Shown here: in pieces, positions 1 to 6,270 of the stretch
How positions within the stretch are numbered: the first letter of the stretch is position 1
Layout: each line of letters begins with the position of its first letter
DNA from: Chitinophagia bacterium
Lineage (GTDB): Bacteria; Bacteroidota; Bacteroidia; Chitinophagales; Chitinophagaceae
DNA: 6,270 bases
Direction: 5' to 3'
Assembly (NCBI GenBank): GCA_010027295.1
Contig: RGVM01000170.1
Span: 1 to 6,270, forward strand
Translations under genes and position numbers: made by a program
Notes under the pieces: model-generated
Databases searched by the model: none
Seen by the model: the letters and a program-made list of their open reading frames with translations, nothing else
Told to the model about the DNA's origin: nothing

Positions 1-1
1 G

Positions 2-205
2 CAGTCCAATGTCCCCTACTCCCTCTGGATCACCGGCGGCTGCTCCGGCGACATGGACGGCAGCGGCACCACCGACTTCGCAGACTTCCTCGCCTTCTTC
101 ACCGCCTACGACAACCTCGACCCCTCCGCCGACCTCGACCTCTCCGGCGAAGTCGACTTCGCAGACTTCCTCTCCTTCTTCAACTCCTACGACACCGGGT
201 GCTGA
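2..205 (+). CDS. C-terminal end of a secreted protein with a dockerin-like EF-hand pair (partial)
   Basis: The open frame enters from the left edge and stops at TGA 203-205, giving 67 residues. Two similar calcium-loop segments follow each other: a DMDGSGTTDFADFLAFF block and a DLDLSGEVDFADFLSFF block, about 27 residues apart. The D.D.SG..D..D spacing is that of EF-hand/dockerin type I loops. Tandem 'DFADFLxFFxxYD' tails are, from family knowledge, common at the C-terminus of large secreted or surface proteins of Planctomycetota, especially Phycisphaerae. They probably act as calcium-binding anchoring or sorting modules. A Cys sits just before the first loop and another is the last residue; in such tails a flanking Cys pair may form a disulfide, which is inference here. 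All six Leu codons are CTC and nearly all codons end in C. The main domain lies outside the window, so the protein's activity cannot be named. Confidence 0.8.
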   Translation, partial: QSNVPYSLWITGGCSGDMDGSGTTDFADFLAFFTAYDNLDPSADLDLSGEVDFADFLSFFNSYDTGC

Positions 206-216
206 TCCTGCATTTC

Positions 217-238
217 GGGGTGCTCACCCCAGGGTTTT
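217..238 (+). terminator. Possible terminator hairpin after the dockerin-tail gene
   Basis: GGGGT (217-221) and ACCCC (226-230) pair around a 4-base loop, 12 bases after the stop codon. The T run (TTTT, 235-238) is short and offset by four bases, so function as an intrinsic terminator is only plausible. Confidence 0.35.
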
Positions 239-243
239 CTCGG

Positions 244-266
244 ACCCGTGAAGCGCCCACGGGTTT
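244..266 (+). terminator. Second possible terminator hairpin
   Basis: ACCCGTG (244-250) pairs perfectly with CACGGGT (258-264) around a 7-base loop, followed by only TT. It lies 39 bases after the dockerin-tail stop. It could act with the hairpin at 217-230 as a tandem terminator, but the poor T tail keeps this uncertain. Confidence 0.35.
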
Positions 267-547
267 GCCAAGGCCGATTGACCCATCCGGGCCGTTGGCT
301 ACGATCGTCTCCTCTGGTCCGGTGGGACCGGTGCATTCTGTTTTCGTTGGGACGGTGGGTTTGTCCCGGCCGAAATGGGTGCAACAATCTGGAACGGCAG
401 TTGCAGCCGCCTGTGTGGAGTCGCGTCCCGCCCTCGGGGAACGATCTTCAAGTCCTCAAGGCGGCTGAGTTCGGGCTTCGGAGCAGTCCTGTTCTTGGGA
501 CCGTCCTCCGCAGCGTCGGCACCCACGCAAAACGGTGGGCGTCAACT

Positions 548-619
548 GCCGCTGTAGCTCAGCGGTAGAGCGCACCCTTGGTAAGGGTGAGGTCGAGGGT
601 TCAAATCCCTTCAGCGGCT
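548..619 (+). tRNA. tRNA-Thr (anticodon GGT)
   Basis: A complete cloverleaf can be folded. The acceptor stem GCCGCTG (548-554) pairs with CAGCGGC (612-618), with T619 as discriminator. The D arm is GCTC/GAGC (557-560/568-571). The anticodon stem CACCC/GGGTG (573-577/585-589) encloses the loop TTGGTAA with GGT at 580-582. The T arm is GAGGG/CCCTT (595-599/607-611, one G-T pair) with loop TTCAAAT. CCA is not encoded. GGT reads ACC and ACT, and ACC is the dominant Thr codon in the 5' part of tuf just downstream. A tRNA-Thr immediately before tuf is a widespread arrangement, also seen before tufB in E. coli, and the two are probably co-transcribed. Confidence 0.96.
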
Positions 620-641
620 TTGTCAGGACGAATAGCGTCTG

Positions 642-731
642 CCCGGTGCGGAAAACCGGGACGCGGGTCGAGAGTGTTTTCGATCCGCGCAATTCTGTAG
701 CACCGATGGCACCAGTGTCCCGCAGCGCGGG
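642..731 (+). promoter_or_regulatory. Three consecutive hairpins in the tRNA-Thr/tuf leader
   Basis: The 143 bases between tRNA-Thr and tuf contain three stems. CCCGGT/ACCGGG pairs 642-647 with 655-660. A 10-bp stem with one G-T pair joins 662-671 to 680-689. CCCGC/GCGGG pairs 719-723 with 727-731, 18 bases before the tuf ribosome binding site. None has a T tail, so I read them as mRNA processing or regulatory structure rather than terminators. The stems are seen directly; any role is inference. Confidence 0.4.
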
Positions 732-748
732 CGTGCCGGGATTCGGCT

Positions 749-753
749 GGAGG
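749..753 (+). promoter_or_regulatory. Shine-Dalgarno sequence fixing the tuf start
   Basis: GGAGG lies 9 bases before ATG 763. It selects this start over upstream in-frame ATGs, which would run through the tRNA-Thr gene. The Bacteroidota-like genes further right show no comparable purine block before their starts. Confidence 0.8.
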
Positions 754-762
754 TTTACTGTC

Positions 763-1962
<1,200 letters not shown>

Positions 1963-2020
1963 GCAAAATCCTGACATGGTCTCCGGCAACGGCGACCGTT
2001 CGGGTAAGGATATGACTGAC

Positions 2021-2048
2021 AGGTACCCGGGATCACCCCCGGGTACCT
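2021..2048 (+). terminator. Perfect 11-bp hairpin after tuf (terminator or processing site)
   Basis: AGGTACCCGGG (2021-2031) pairs without mismatch with CCCGGGTACCT (2038-2048) around the 6-base loop ATCACC. It lies 58 bases after the tuf stop and 63 bases before tRNA-Trp. No T run follows (TATCATATAC), so it may protect the tuf mRNA 3' end or mark processing rather than terminate by itself. Confidence 0.5.
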
Positions 2049-2093
2049 TATCATATACTTCAAGGGGGCGATAGGAGGTTCCCACGGAATTCC

Positions 2094-2101
2094 TACCTTT
2101 A
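2094..2101 (+). promoter_or_regulatory. Possible Bacteroidota -7 box for tRNA-Trp
   Basis: TACCTTTA matches seven of the eight positions of the Bacteroidota -7 consensus TAnnTTTG and ends 10 bases before the mature tRNA-Trp 5' end, a sensible distance for a tRNA promoter. No TTTG lies at the expected -33 distance, so the support is partial. Confidence 0.35.
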
Positions 2102-2111
2102 TCCCTCGCAT

Positions 2112-2185
2112 ACGGGCATAGTTCAACGGCAGAATAGAGGTCTCCAAAACCTTAGATCTAGGTTCGAATCCTGGTGCCCGTGCCA
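2112..2185 (+). tRNA. tRNA-Trp (anticodon CCA)
   Basis: The full cloverleaf folds. The acceptor stem ACGGGCA (2112-2118) pairs with TGCCCGT (2175-2181), with G2182 as discriminator and an encoded CCA at 2183-2185. The D arm is GTTC/GAAT (2121-2124/2132-2135). The anticodon stem GAGGT/ACCTT (2137-2141/2149-2153) holds CTCCAAA with CCA at 2144-2146. The T arm is CTAGG/CCTGG (2158-2162/2170-2174) with loop TTCGAAT. The G1-C72 end common in tRNA-Trp is here A-T. A tRNA-Trp between tuf and secE is a standard arrangement in Bacteroidota and several other phyla. Confidence 0.96.
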
Positions 2186-2197
2186 ACGATCGACAAA

Positions 2198-2258
2198 TAC
2201 CCTCCGAGGATGACGGGGCTCTGAGCCGATCAGGTCCTCCGGTATTCGGACGAGGGTA
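2198..2258 (+). promoter_or_regulatory. Structured spacer between tRNA-Trp and secE
   Basis: TACCCTC (2198-2204) can pair with GAGGGTA (2252-2258), enclosing smaller stems such as GGCTC/GAGCC and GAGGA/TCCTC. This gives a branched fold over most of the spacer before secE. It may help separate the tRNA from the secE-nusG mRNA; the role is inference. Confidence 0.3.
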
Positions 2259-2281
2259 GAATCCAGGCACATCCGAAGCGC

Positions 2282-2476
2282 ATGAACAAATTGCAGGCAT
2301 ATCTCCGGGATTCCTACCGGGAAATGATGGAGAAAGTCAGCTGGCCCAACTGGGGGCAGCTGCAGCAATCCACCATGATCGTACTGGTTGCCACCCTCGT
2401 GATCACAGGCCTGGTATGGGTCATGGACCTCGGGGGCAATGGCGTCCTCAAATTCGTCTACTCACTCTTCAAATGA
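2282..2476 (+). CDS. secE: Preprotein translocase subunit SecE
   Basis: This 64-residue inner-membrane protein is the essential small subunit that clamps SecY in the SecYEG export channel. An amphipathic N-terminal helix (residues 1-20) leads into the conserved M.EKVSWP turn (15-22). One hydrophobic membrane segment follows (about 31-49, MIVLVATLVITGLVWVM), then a short C-terminal tail. The length matches the minimal single-span SecE of Bacteroidota; the three-span form of E. coli is about twice as long. There is no clear Shine-Dalgarno sequence before ATG 2282, which is usual in that phylum. The stop TGA (2474-2476) overlaps the first possible nusG ATG, so the two genes are probably translationally coupled. 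Confidence 0.95.
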   Translation: MNKLQAYLRDSYREMMEKVSWPNWGQLQQSTMIVLVATLVITGLVWVMDLGGNGVLKFVYSLFK

Positions 2477-3045
2477 TGGAACCTTCCAGCCAGCAGGAGA
2501 CCAAATGGTACGTACTCCGAGTCATTAACGGGAAGGAGAAGAAGGTCAAGGAGTACCTTGACAAGGATATTTCCCGGAACAAGGACAAGGGTTGGGACCG
2601 CATGATCCGACAGATCTTTCTGCCGGTGGAGAAGGTATACAAGGTTCAGAACGGCAAGAAGGTCGTTCGGGAGCGCAATTTCTATCCCGGATATGTGATG
2701 ATCGAGGTGGATGGCAGGCTCAATGACGATATCATTTCATCAATTAACAATACCACCAACGTCATTCATTTTCTTGGAAAGGACAATCCCATCCCCCTTC
2801 GGAAGTCGGAGGTCGACAAGATGCTTGGCCGAGTCGACGAGAAAGCGGGCGAAGCGGGTACCAGTATGGCCGAGCCGTACATCGTGGGAGAGCCCATAAA
2901 AATCATCGACGGACCGTTCAATGACTTCAATGGCGTGATTGAAGAAGTCAACAAGGAGAAGATGAAGCTCAAAGTCACGGTCAAAATCTTCGGGCGTGCT
3001 ACACCCGTGGAGTTAAACTTCATGCAGGTCGAGAAAATTCCCTGA
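2473..3045 (+). CDS. nusG: Transcription termination/antitermination protein NusG
   Basis: NusG binds RNA polymerase and links it to Rho or to the leading ribosome. The N-terminal NGN domain opens with KWYVLRVINGKE (residues 11-22) and contains the conserved NFYPGYVMI block (69-77), part of the polymerase-binding region. An acidic/small-residue linker (about 119-135) leads to the KOW domain (about 136-189), with GEPIKIIDGPFNDFNG. The length of 190 residues fits the family, and the charged insert around 30-43 is typical of Bacteroidota NusG. Two adjacent ATGs are possible, at 2473 and 2476. I chose 2473 because its ATGA overlap with the secE stop is a classic coupling arrangement; the other start removes one Met only. 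rplK would normally follow directly, but here a hairpin and a regulator gene come next. Confidence 0.96.
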   Translation: MMEPSSQQETKWYVLRVINGKEKKVKEYLDKDISRNKDKGWDRMIRQIFLPVEKVYKVQNGKKVVRERNFYPGYVMIEVDGRLNDDIISSINNTTNVIHFLGKDNPIPLRKSEVDKMLGRVDEKAGEAGTSMAEPYIVGEPIKIIDGPFNDFNGVIEEVNKEKMKLKVTVKIFGRATPVELNFMQVEKIP

Positions 3046-3048
3046 CTC

Positions 3049-3072
3049 TTCCCCATGCTGTGGGGGAATTTG
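3049..3072 (+). terminator. Terminator-like hairpin after nusG
   Basis: TTCCCC (3049-3054) pairs with GGGGAA (3063-3068) around an 8-base loop, starting 3 bases after the nusG stop and followed by TTTG. The T tail is short, but the position suggests that it ends the secE-nusG transcript. Confidence 0.5.
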
Positions 3073-3115
3073 AAATCAATACCCTGGCCCTCTATACCGG
3101 GATGACCCCAAGAAA

Positions 3116-4126
3116 ATGTCTCTCGTCTCCATAAAGGACATTGCCCGGGAGGTTGGGGTCTCCACGACGACCGTATCTTTTGTACTCAACGGGAAAGCCC
3201 GTGAGAAGAGAATCAGTGAGGAGTTGAAGCTACGTATCGAAGAGACGGCCTTTCGTCTGAACTATCGTCCCAACCATGTGGCCCGCGGTTTGCGTACGGG
3301 TCAGTCCCACACTCTGGGGCTCATTGTAGAGGATATTTCCAACCCCTTTTTCGCACATCTGGCAAGACATGTAGAGCACGAGGCCGACAAATCCGGCTAC
3401 ACAGTCATGTTCTGTAGCACCGAGAATGACGAGTCGAAAGCGGAGAGACTCCTGTATATGATGCGTCATCGACAAATGGACGGGTTCATCATCGTGCCTA
3501 CGCCTGGCATGGAAGCCGAGGTCGGTAGTCTCGTGTCTTTGGGAAAGCCAGTCGTGCTGGTTGACCGATATTTTCCCGGTCTTGACATCTGCCATGTCAC
3601 GGTCGACAACTACCGGGGAGCCCGGGAGGCTGTTCGGTTGCTTGTCGAGAAGGGGTATCAACGGATCGGCATCGTGACGTTGGAATCAAGTCAGACCCAG
3701 ATGCGCGAGCGGGAGCAGGGTTTCAGGGATGCCATGTCGGATCATGGGCTCGAGGTAACGGTTGGCCGCGTCTTGCATATCCCTTTTGACTCTACGGACA
3801 GGCAGGCGTCCTCTGCCGTCTTGGACATGCTGTCGAGGGAACCCGACATGGATGCGGTATTCTTCACGACCAACTATCTGGGCGTCTCCGGTTTGGAGGC
3901 CATACGGAACTCCGGGAAGCGCATCCCTGCTGACATCGGGATGGTCTCCTTCGACGACAGTGTGCTCTTCCGCCTCGGATCCCCAACCATCAGTGTCGTC
4001 TCGCAGCCCATTCGGGAGATGGGTCGTGCAGCCGTGAGCATGATTCTGGCAATGATCCGTAAGGAGATGCCCGAAACCAAGACGCTCATCCTACCACCGG
4101 TTGTGCAGGTTCGCGAATCCACCTGA
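3116..4126 (+). CDS. LacI/GalR-family transcriptional regulator
   Basis: This 336-residue protein is a ligand-controlled DNA-binding repressor. The N-terminal helix-turn-helix spans residues 6-25 (IKDIAREVGVSTTTVSFVLNG). The hinge region YRPNHVARGLRTGQS (50-64) follows, with the Leu that LacI proteins insert into the operator minor groove (L59). Residues 66-335 form the periplasmic-binding-protein-like sensor domain: TLGLIVEDISNPFF, the GFIIVPT strand, VLVDRYF, VTVDNYRGA, GYQRIGIV, and the late IGMVSFDD...SPTISVVSQP block. The effector cannot be read from sequence; most relatives bind sugars or their phosphates. The family and the TVSFVLNGK signature fit Bacteroidota. It sits alone between nusG and a convergent gene, with no sugar-utilisation genes in view, so its targets are probably elsewhere. 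I see no Shine-Dalgarno sequence and no convincing promoter. It ends at a strong bidirectional terminator. Confidence 0.93.
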   Translation: MSLVSIKDIAREVGVSTTTVSFVLNGKAREKRISEELKLRIEETAFRLNYRPNHVARGLRTGQSHTLGLIVEDISNPFFAHLARHVEHEADKSGYTVMFCSTENDESKAERLLYMMRHRQMDGFIIVPTPGMEAEVGSLVSLGKPVVLVDRYFPGLDICHVTVDNYRGAREAVRLLVEKGYQRIGIVTLESSQTQMREREQGFRDAMSDHGLEVTVGRVLHIPFDSTDRQASSAVLDMLSREPDMDAVFFTTNYLGVSGLEAIRNSGKRIPADIGMVSFDDSVLFRLGSPTISVVSQPIREMGRAAVSMILAMIRKEMPETKTLILPPVVQVREST

Positions 4127-4133
4127 GCAAAAA

Positions 4134-4158
4134 AAATCCGGTCTAAAAGACCGGATTT
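4134..4158. terminator. Bidirectional intrinsic terminator between the LacI gene and the H1-like gene
   Basis: AAATCCGGTC (4134-4143) pairs perfectly with GACCGGATTT (4149-4158) around the loop TAAAA. The A run at 4129-4136 gives a U tail to minus-strand transcripts, and TTT plus a further TTT (4162-4164) serves plus-strand transcripts. It lies 7 bases after the LacI stop and 19 bases past the stop of the convergent gene, so it can serve both. Confidence 0.88.
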
Positions 4159-4177
4159 GCATTTCAGAGAGGTTGGA

Positions 4178-4525
4178 TCAGTTACCGGATCCCTCGGCAG
4201 GGGCGGCCGGTGCCGGGGTCTCGGGGGCCTTCACCTCCGGTGCAGCTGCCTTGGGCGCTGCCTTTTTCCGGGCCGGTGCCTTCTTGGCGACTTTTTTCGG
4301 GGCTGCTTTCTTGGGAGCAGCCTTCTTCACGGCTTTCTTGGCGGCCTTTTTGGGAGCAGCCTTCTTCACTGCCTTCTTAGGGGCGGCTTTTTTTACAGCC
4401 TTCTTGGCGGCTTTCTTGGGAGCAGCCTTCTTCACTGCCTTCTTGGGGGCGGCTTTTTTCACAGCCTTCTTGGCGGCTTTCTTGGGAGCTGCCTTTTTAG
4501 CGGCTTTCTTTGATGCTTTTGCCAT
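4178..4525 (-). CDS. Lys/Ala/Pro-rich histone H1-like DNA-binding protein
   Basis: This 115-residue protein has no globular domain visible. It opens with MAKASKKAAKK and continues as KKAAP, KKAV and KKAA blocks up to about residue 85, followed by an Ala/Pro/Glu tail (PEVKAPETPAPAAPAEGSGN). I count 41 Lys, and the first 90 or so residues have no acidic residue. This is the composition of eukaryotic H1 tails and of bacterial H1-like proteins such as chlamydial Hc2 and the AlgP/BphP-type tails, which bind DNA non-specifically and influence nucleoid compaction. The basic region is built on 22-residue repeats. The gene converges on the LacI gene, shares its terminator, and diverges from rplK. The start ATG (complement of 4523-4525) is the only sensible one. 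Low-complexity homology can mislead, so the role is an inference from composition. Confidence 0.85.
   Translation of the reverse strand: MAKASKKAAKKAAPKKAAKKAVKKAAPKKAVKKAAPKKAAKKAVKKAAPKKAVKKAAPKKAAKKAVKKAAPKKAAPKKVAKKAPARKKAAPKAAAPEVKAPETPAPAAPAEGSGN
4352..4483. repeat. Two tandem 66-bp repeats inside the H1-like gene
   Basis: Units 4352-4417 and 4418-4483 differ at only two positions by my reading. A shortened 39-bp copy precedes them (4313-4351) and a decayed partial copy follows from 4484. Each full unit encodes 22 residues, so gain or loss of units keeps the frame. Confidence 0.88.
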
Positions 4526-4702
4526 AGTCTTGCAGGGTTTTAGTAAGTAAAGGTTTATCTAGTTTGGTGCCGGAAAATTAAATAATTTCTCACGATTGAT
4601 ACGAGTGTTTGTGGAAAAAAAATCAACAGATCGCCCTTACCGGAGACAGTGCCATCCGATGGGCAGCCATGCAGGGCTGTAGGGGTGAGGGTAAAAAAAG
4701 GT

Positions 4703-4733
4703 TTTGTGTTTCCACAGCTGTGACTTACCTTTG
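4703..4733 (+). promoter_or_regulatory. Bacteroidota-type promoter for rplK-rplA-rplJ
   Basis: TTTG (4703-4706), 19 bases, then TACCTTTG (4726-4733) matches the Bacteroidota primary sigma consensus TTTG-N19-21-TAnnTTTG at every defined position. Transcription would start near 4738-4741, leaving a leader of about 75 bases before rplK. Confidence 0.85.
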
Positions 4734-4773
4734 CACCCCGTTCCAAAGTTCTTTTTGCATCAGGAGTTTGGGA

Positions 4774-4791
4774 GTACCGCTTCGGCGGCAC
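4774..4791 (+). promoter_or_regulatory. UUCG-capped hairpin in the rplK leader
   Basis: GTACCGC (4774-4780) pairs with GCGGCAC (4785-4791), with one A-C mismatch, and is closed by the very stable C(TTCG)G tetraloop. It ends 24 bases before the rplK start. It could influence initiation or be a leader target for L1 autoregulation as known in other bacteria; the role is not shown by sequence. Confidence 0.45.
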
Positions 4792-4815
4792 GTCATCACC
4801 AAAAATCAAACCATC

Positions 4816-5259
4816 ATGGCTAAGGAGATCTCAGGCTATGTGAAGTTGCAGGTCAAAGGCGCAGCAGCCAACCCTGCCCCCCCTGTCGGACCGGCACTCG
4901 GTTCCAAGGGTGTCAACATCATGGAGTTCTGCAAGCAGTTCAATGCGCGCACGCAGGACAAGCCCGGCAAGGTGCTGCCGGTTCTCATCACCGTCTTCAC
5001 GGACAAGTCGTTCGAGTTTGTCATTAAGACGCCCCCCGCATCCATCCAGCTGCTCGAGGCTGCCAAGCTACAGAGCGGCTCGAAGGAGCCTAACCGTTCC
5101 AAGGTCGGCAAGGTGAACTGGTCGCAGGTCGAGGCGATCGCCCGCGACAAGATGGCCGACCTCAACTGTTTCACGCTGGACAGCGCCATGCGCATGGTGG
5201 CAGGCACGGCCCGGAGCATGGGTATCACGGTAGAGGGCCAGGCGCCCTGGGAAAACTGA
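4816..5259 (+). CDS. rplK: 50S ribosomal protein L11
   Basis: This 147-residue protein forms the L11 stalk with 23S rRNA helices 43-44 in the GTPase-associated centre. The N-terminal domain carries [20 protein letters not shown] (residues 19-38), the proline-rich face implicated in thiostrepton sensitivity and factor contact. A hinge follows near [15 protein letters not shown]. The C-terminal rRNA-binding domain ends with [25 protein letters not shown] 4816 gives the [15 protein letters not shown] start usual in Bacteroidota L11; upstream in-frame extension to 4609 would cross the promoter. No Shine-Dalgarno sequence is evident. It is first in the rplKAJ operon, 28 bases before rplA. Confidence 0.97.
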   Translation: MAKEISGYVKLQVKGAAANPAPPVGPALGSKGVNIMEFCKQFNARTQDKPGKVLPVLITVFTDKSFEFVIKTPPASIQLLEAAKLQSGSKEPNRSKVGKVNWSQVEAIARDKMADLNCFTLDSAMRMVAGTARSMGITVEGQAPWEN

Positions 5260-5287
5260 ACGATCACATCCTTTAAAGACCTGAAAG

Positions 5288-5980
5288 ATGGGACTCACCA
5301 AGAATAGGAAGACAGCCGACCAGAAGGTCGACGCCAATAAATTCTACTCACTGGACGAGGCATCCGCACTCGTAAAGAACCTCAACTGCACTAAGTTCGA
5401 CAGTTCGGTCGATCTACATGTCCGCTTGGGTGTGGACCCTAAGAAGGCTGACCAGGCCGTCAGGGGCACTGTCACCCTGCCTCACGGCACGGGCAAGACG
5501 AAGCGCGTCCTGGTACTATGCACGCCCGACAAGGAGGAAGAGGCCAAGGCAGCCGGTGCCGACTTCGTGGGGCTGGACGAGTATATCAAGAAAATTGACG
5601 AAGGTTGGACCGATGTGGATGTCATTGTGGCCACCCCCTCCGTGATGCCCAAGATAGGCAGGCTTGGTAAGGTGCTCGGTCCCCGAAACCTAATGCCGAA
5701 CCCCAAGACGGGCACCGTCACCAACGATGTACAGGCCGCCGTTCGCGACGTGAAGGCCGGAAAGGTCGCCTTCAAGGTGGACAAGGCGGGTATCGTGCAC
5801 GCTTCCATCGGCCGGGTAAGCTTCTCTCCCCAGAAGATAGCCGAGAACAGTCAGGAATTCTTGAACGCCATCATCAAGGCCAAGCCATCCACGGCTAAGG
5901 GAACCTACCTGAAAAGCATCTTCATGGCCTCGACGATGAGTCCATCCATCCCCGTGGATACCAAGGCCCAGATCCACTGA
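5288..5980 (+). CDS. rplA: 50S ribosomal protein L1
   Basis: This 230-residue protein binds 23S rRNA in the mobile L1 stalk near the E site. In many bacteria it also represses its own operon by binding the mRNA leader. The signature segment [30 protein letters not shown] lies at residues 115-144 in the inserted second domain. The two halves of the first domain lie on either side, with the second carrying the KIAEN and FLNAI..AKPS..KG.YLKS blocks typical of the family. The length is normal. Spacing is 28 bases from rplK and 34 bases to rplJ, with no terminator seen in either gap, so co-transcription is likely. The UUCG hairpin before rplK is a candidate feedback site only by analogy. Confidence 0.97.
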   Translation: MGLTKNRKTADQKVDANKFYSLDEASALVKNLNCTKFDSSVDLHVRLGVDPKKADQAVRGTVTLPHGTGKTKRVLVLCTPDKEEEAKAAGADFVGLDEYIKKIDEGWTDVDVIVATPSVMPKIGRLGKVLGPRNLMPNPKTGTVTNDVQAAVRDVKAGKVAFKVDKAGIVHASIGRVSFSPQKIAENSQEFLNAIIKAKPSTAKGTYLKSIFMASTMSPSIPVDTKAQIH

Positions 5981-6014
5981 TACCCACCGATGCGTAACCG
6001 TTAACCGAGACAAG

Positions 6015-6270
6015 ATGAACAAGCAAGATAAAAACCAGGTGATTGAGGCGCTGAAAGGCAAATTCAGCCAGTACAGCAACTTCTATATCACCAATACCGA
6101 GTCGCTGACCGTGGAGCAGGTCAATAAGCTGCGCCGCATCTGCTTCGACAGACAGATCGAGATGAAGGTTGCCAAGAACACCCTCATCCGAAAGGCCATG
6201 GAGCAGCTTGACGAGGACCGTTACAGGCCCGCTTTCGATGCCCTGCACGGCGTTACGGCGCTGATGTTCT
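6015..6270 (+). CDS. rplJ: 50S ribosomal protein L10, N-terminal part (cut by the window edge)
   Basis: The frame opens at ATG 6015 with MNKQDKNQVIEALKGKF and runs off the right edge after 85 codons. L10 anchors L7/L12 dimers at the base of the ribosomal stalk. The visible part holds the rRNA-binding domain: YSNFYITNTESLTVEQVNKLRR, then the conserved basic MKVAKNTLIRKAME block (residues 53-66), and HGVTALMF at the edge. The position after rplA is the standard order; rplL and rpoBC are expected beyond the window. No Shine-Dalgarno sequence precedes it. Confidence 0.95.
   Translation, partial: MNKQDKNQVIEALKGKFSQYSNFYITNTESLTVEQVNKLRRICFDRQIEMKVAKNTLIRKAMEQLDEDRYRPAFDALHGVTALMF

Larger units (their letters stand above)
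206..547. other. Non-coding spacer between the dockerin-tail gene and tRNA-Thr
   Basis: This stretch holds no credible gene. The open frames across it have no family resemblance and clash with the tRNA. It contains small hairpins: 217-230, 244-264, 316-329 and 522-539 (CCCAC/GTGGG, ending 8 bases before the tRNA). A promoter for tRNA-Thr and tuf is expected here. The only -35-like hexamer I see near the tRNA (TTGGGA, 495-500) has no matching -10, so I do not call one. Confidence 0.6.
4526..4815. other. Divergent intergenic region between the H1-like gene and rplK
   Basis: This AT-rich spacer must hold promoters for both directions. The rplK promoter at 4703-4733 is clear. Toward the H1-like gene the only -7-like string is the complement of 4548-4555 (AACCTTTA), which is weak. 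No gene is credible here: the open frame covering it is only an upstream extension of rplK. Confidence 0.7.

Noticed and set aside
9..251. Ser/Thr/Pro-rich open frame at the left edge
   Set aside because: It is the out-of-frame reading of the dockerin-like tail, whose real frame shows calcium-loop repeats and clear codon bias.
535..762. In-frame upstream extension of EF-Tu by 76 residues
   Set aside because: It would translate the tRNA-Thr gene and leader hairpins. The canonical MAK start with GGAGG nine bases upstream is at 763.
3069..3100. Possible LacI-gene promoter TTTG-N20-TATACCGG
   Set aside because: The spacing fits the Bacteroidota pattern, but the -7 box lacks the TTT core, and the TTTG overlaps the nusG terminator hairpin tail.
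4352..4483. Tandem repeats as a possible CRISPR array
   Set aside because: The units are contiguous without variable spacers, and they encode in-frame protein repeats.
4101..4550. Plus-strand Ala/Phe/Leu-rich frames that look like repeated membrane segments
   Set aside because: They are complements of the Lys/Ala codons of the H1-like gene; the minus-strand reading has the clean start, shared terminator and known composition.
4548..4555. Possible -7 box (minus strand AACCTTTA) for the H1-like gene
   Set aside because: It matches six of eight consensus positions and has no TTTG at the -33 distance, so it is too weak to call.

Overview
The window carries the conserved tuf / tRNA-Trp / secE-nusG / rplK-rplA-rplJ neighbourhood of a bacterial chromosome, but it appears to be stitched from two phyla. 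The left part (about 1-1490) looks planctomycetal, probably Phycisphaerae-like. It holds the tail of a secreted protein ending in a dockerin-like EF-hand pair, a tRNA-Thr(GGT), and the 5' part of an EF-Tu gene with the planctomycete form of switch I (KGGTVRD..KTVTIA). Codons there are almost uniformly C-ending. The right part (about 1490-6270) looks like Bacteroidota: short SecE, Bacteroidota-type NusG, L11, L1 and L10, little sign of Shine-Dalgarno sequences, and a full match to the Bacteroidota promoter consensus (TTTG-N19-TACCTTTG) ahead of rplK.

Layout: 2-205 is the C-terminal end of a secreted protein. 206-547 is a non-coding spacer with small hairpins. 548-619 is tRNA-Thr. 620-762 is a hairpin-rich leader. 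763-1962 is tuf. 2021-2048 is a perfect 11-bp hairpin. 2112-2185 is tRNA-Trp(CCA). 2282-2476 is secE, overlapping nusG (2473-3045), which ends in a terminator-like hairpin. 3116-4126 is a LacI-family regulator. 4134-4158 is a bidirectional terminator. 4178-4525 (minus strand) is a Lys/Ala/Pro-rich histone-H1-like protein built on 66-bp tandem repeats. 4526-4815 is the rplK promoter and leader. 4816-5259 is rplK, 5288-5980 is rplA, and rplJ starts at 6015 and runs off the window.

The genes serve translation (EF-Tu, tRNAs, ribosomal proteins of the L11/L1 stalk and the L10 stalk base), transcription elongation (NusG) and protein export (SecE). Two points deserve attention. The first is the apparent phylum switch inside tuf, near the start of EF-Tu domain 2, which is either a metagenome assembly chimera or an inter-phylum recombination. 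The second is the interruption of the usual nusG-rplK linkage by a LacI regulator and a nucleoid-protein gene, with rplK restarting from its own promoter. I found no CRISPR array, insertion sequence or phage gene, and no clear new defence or metabolic system.
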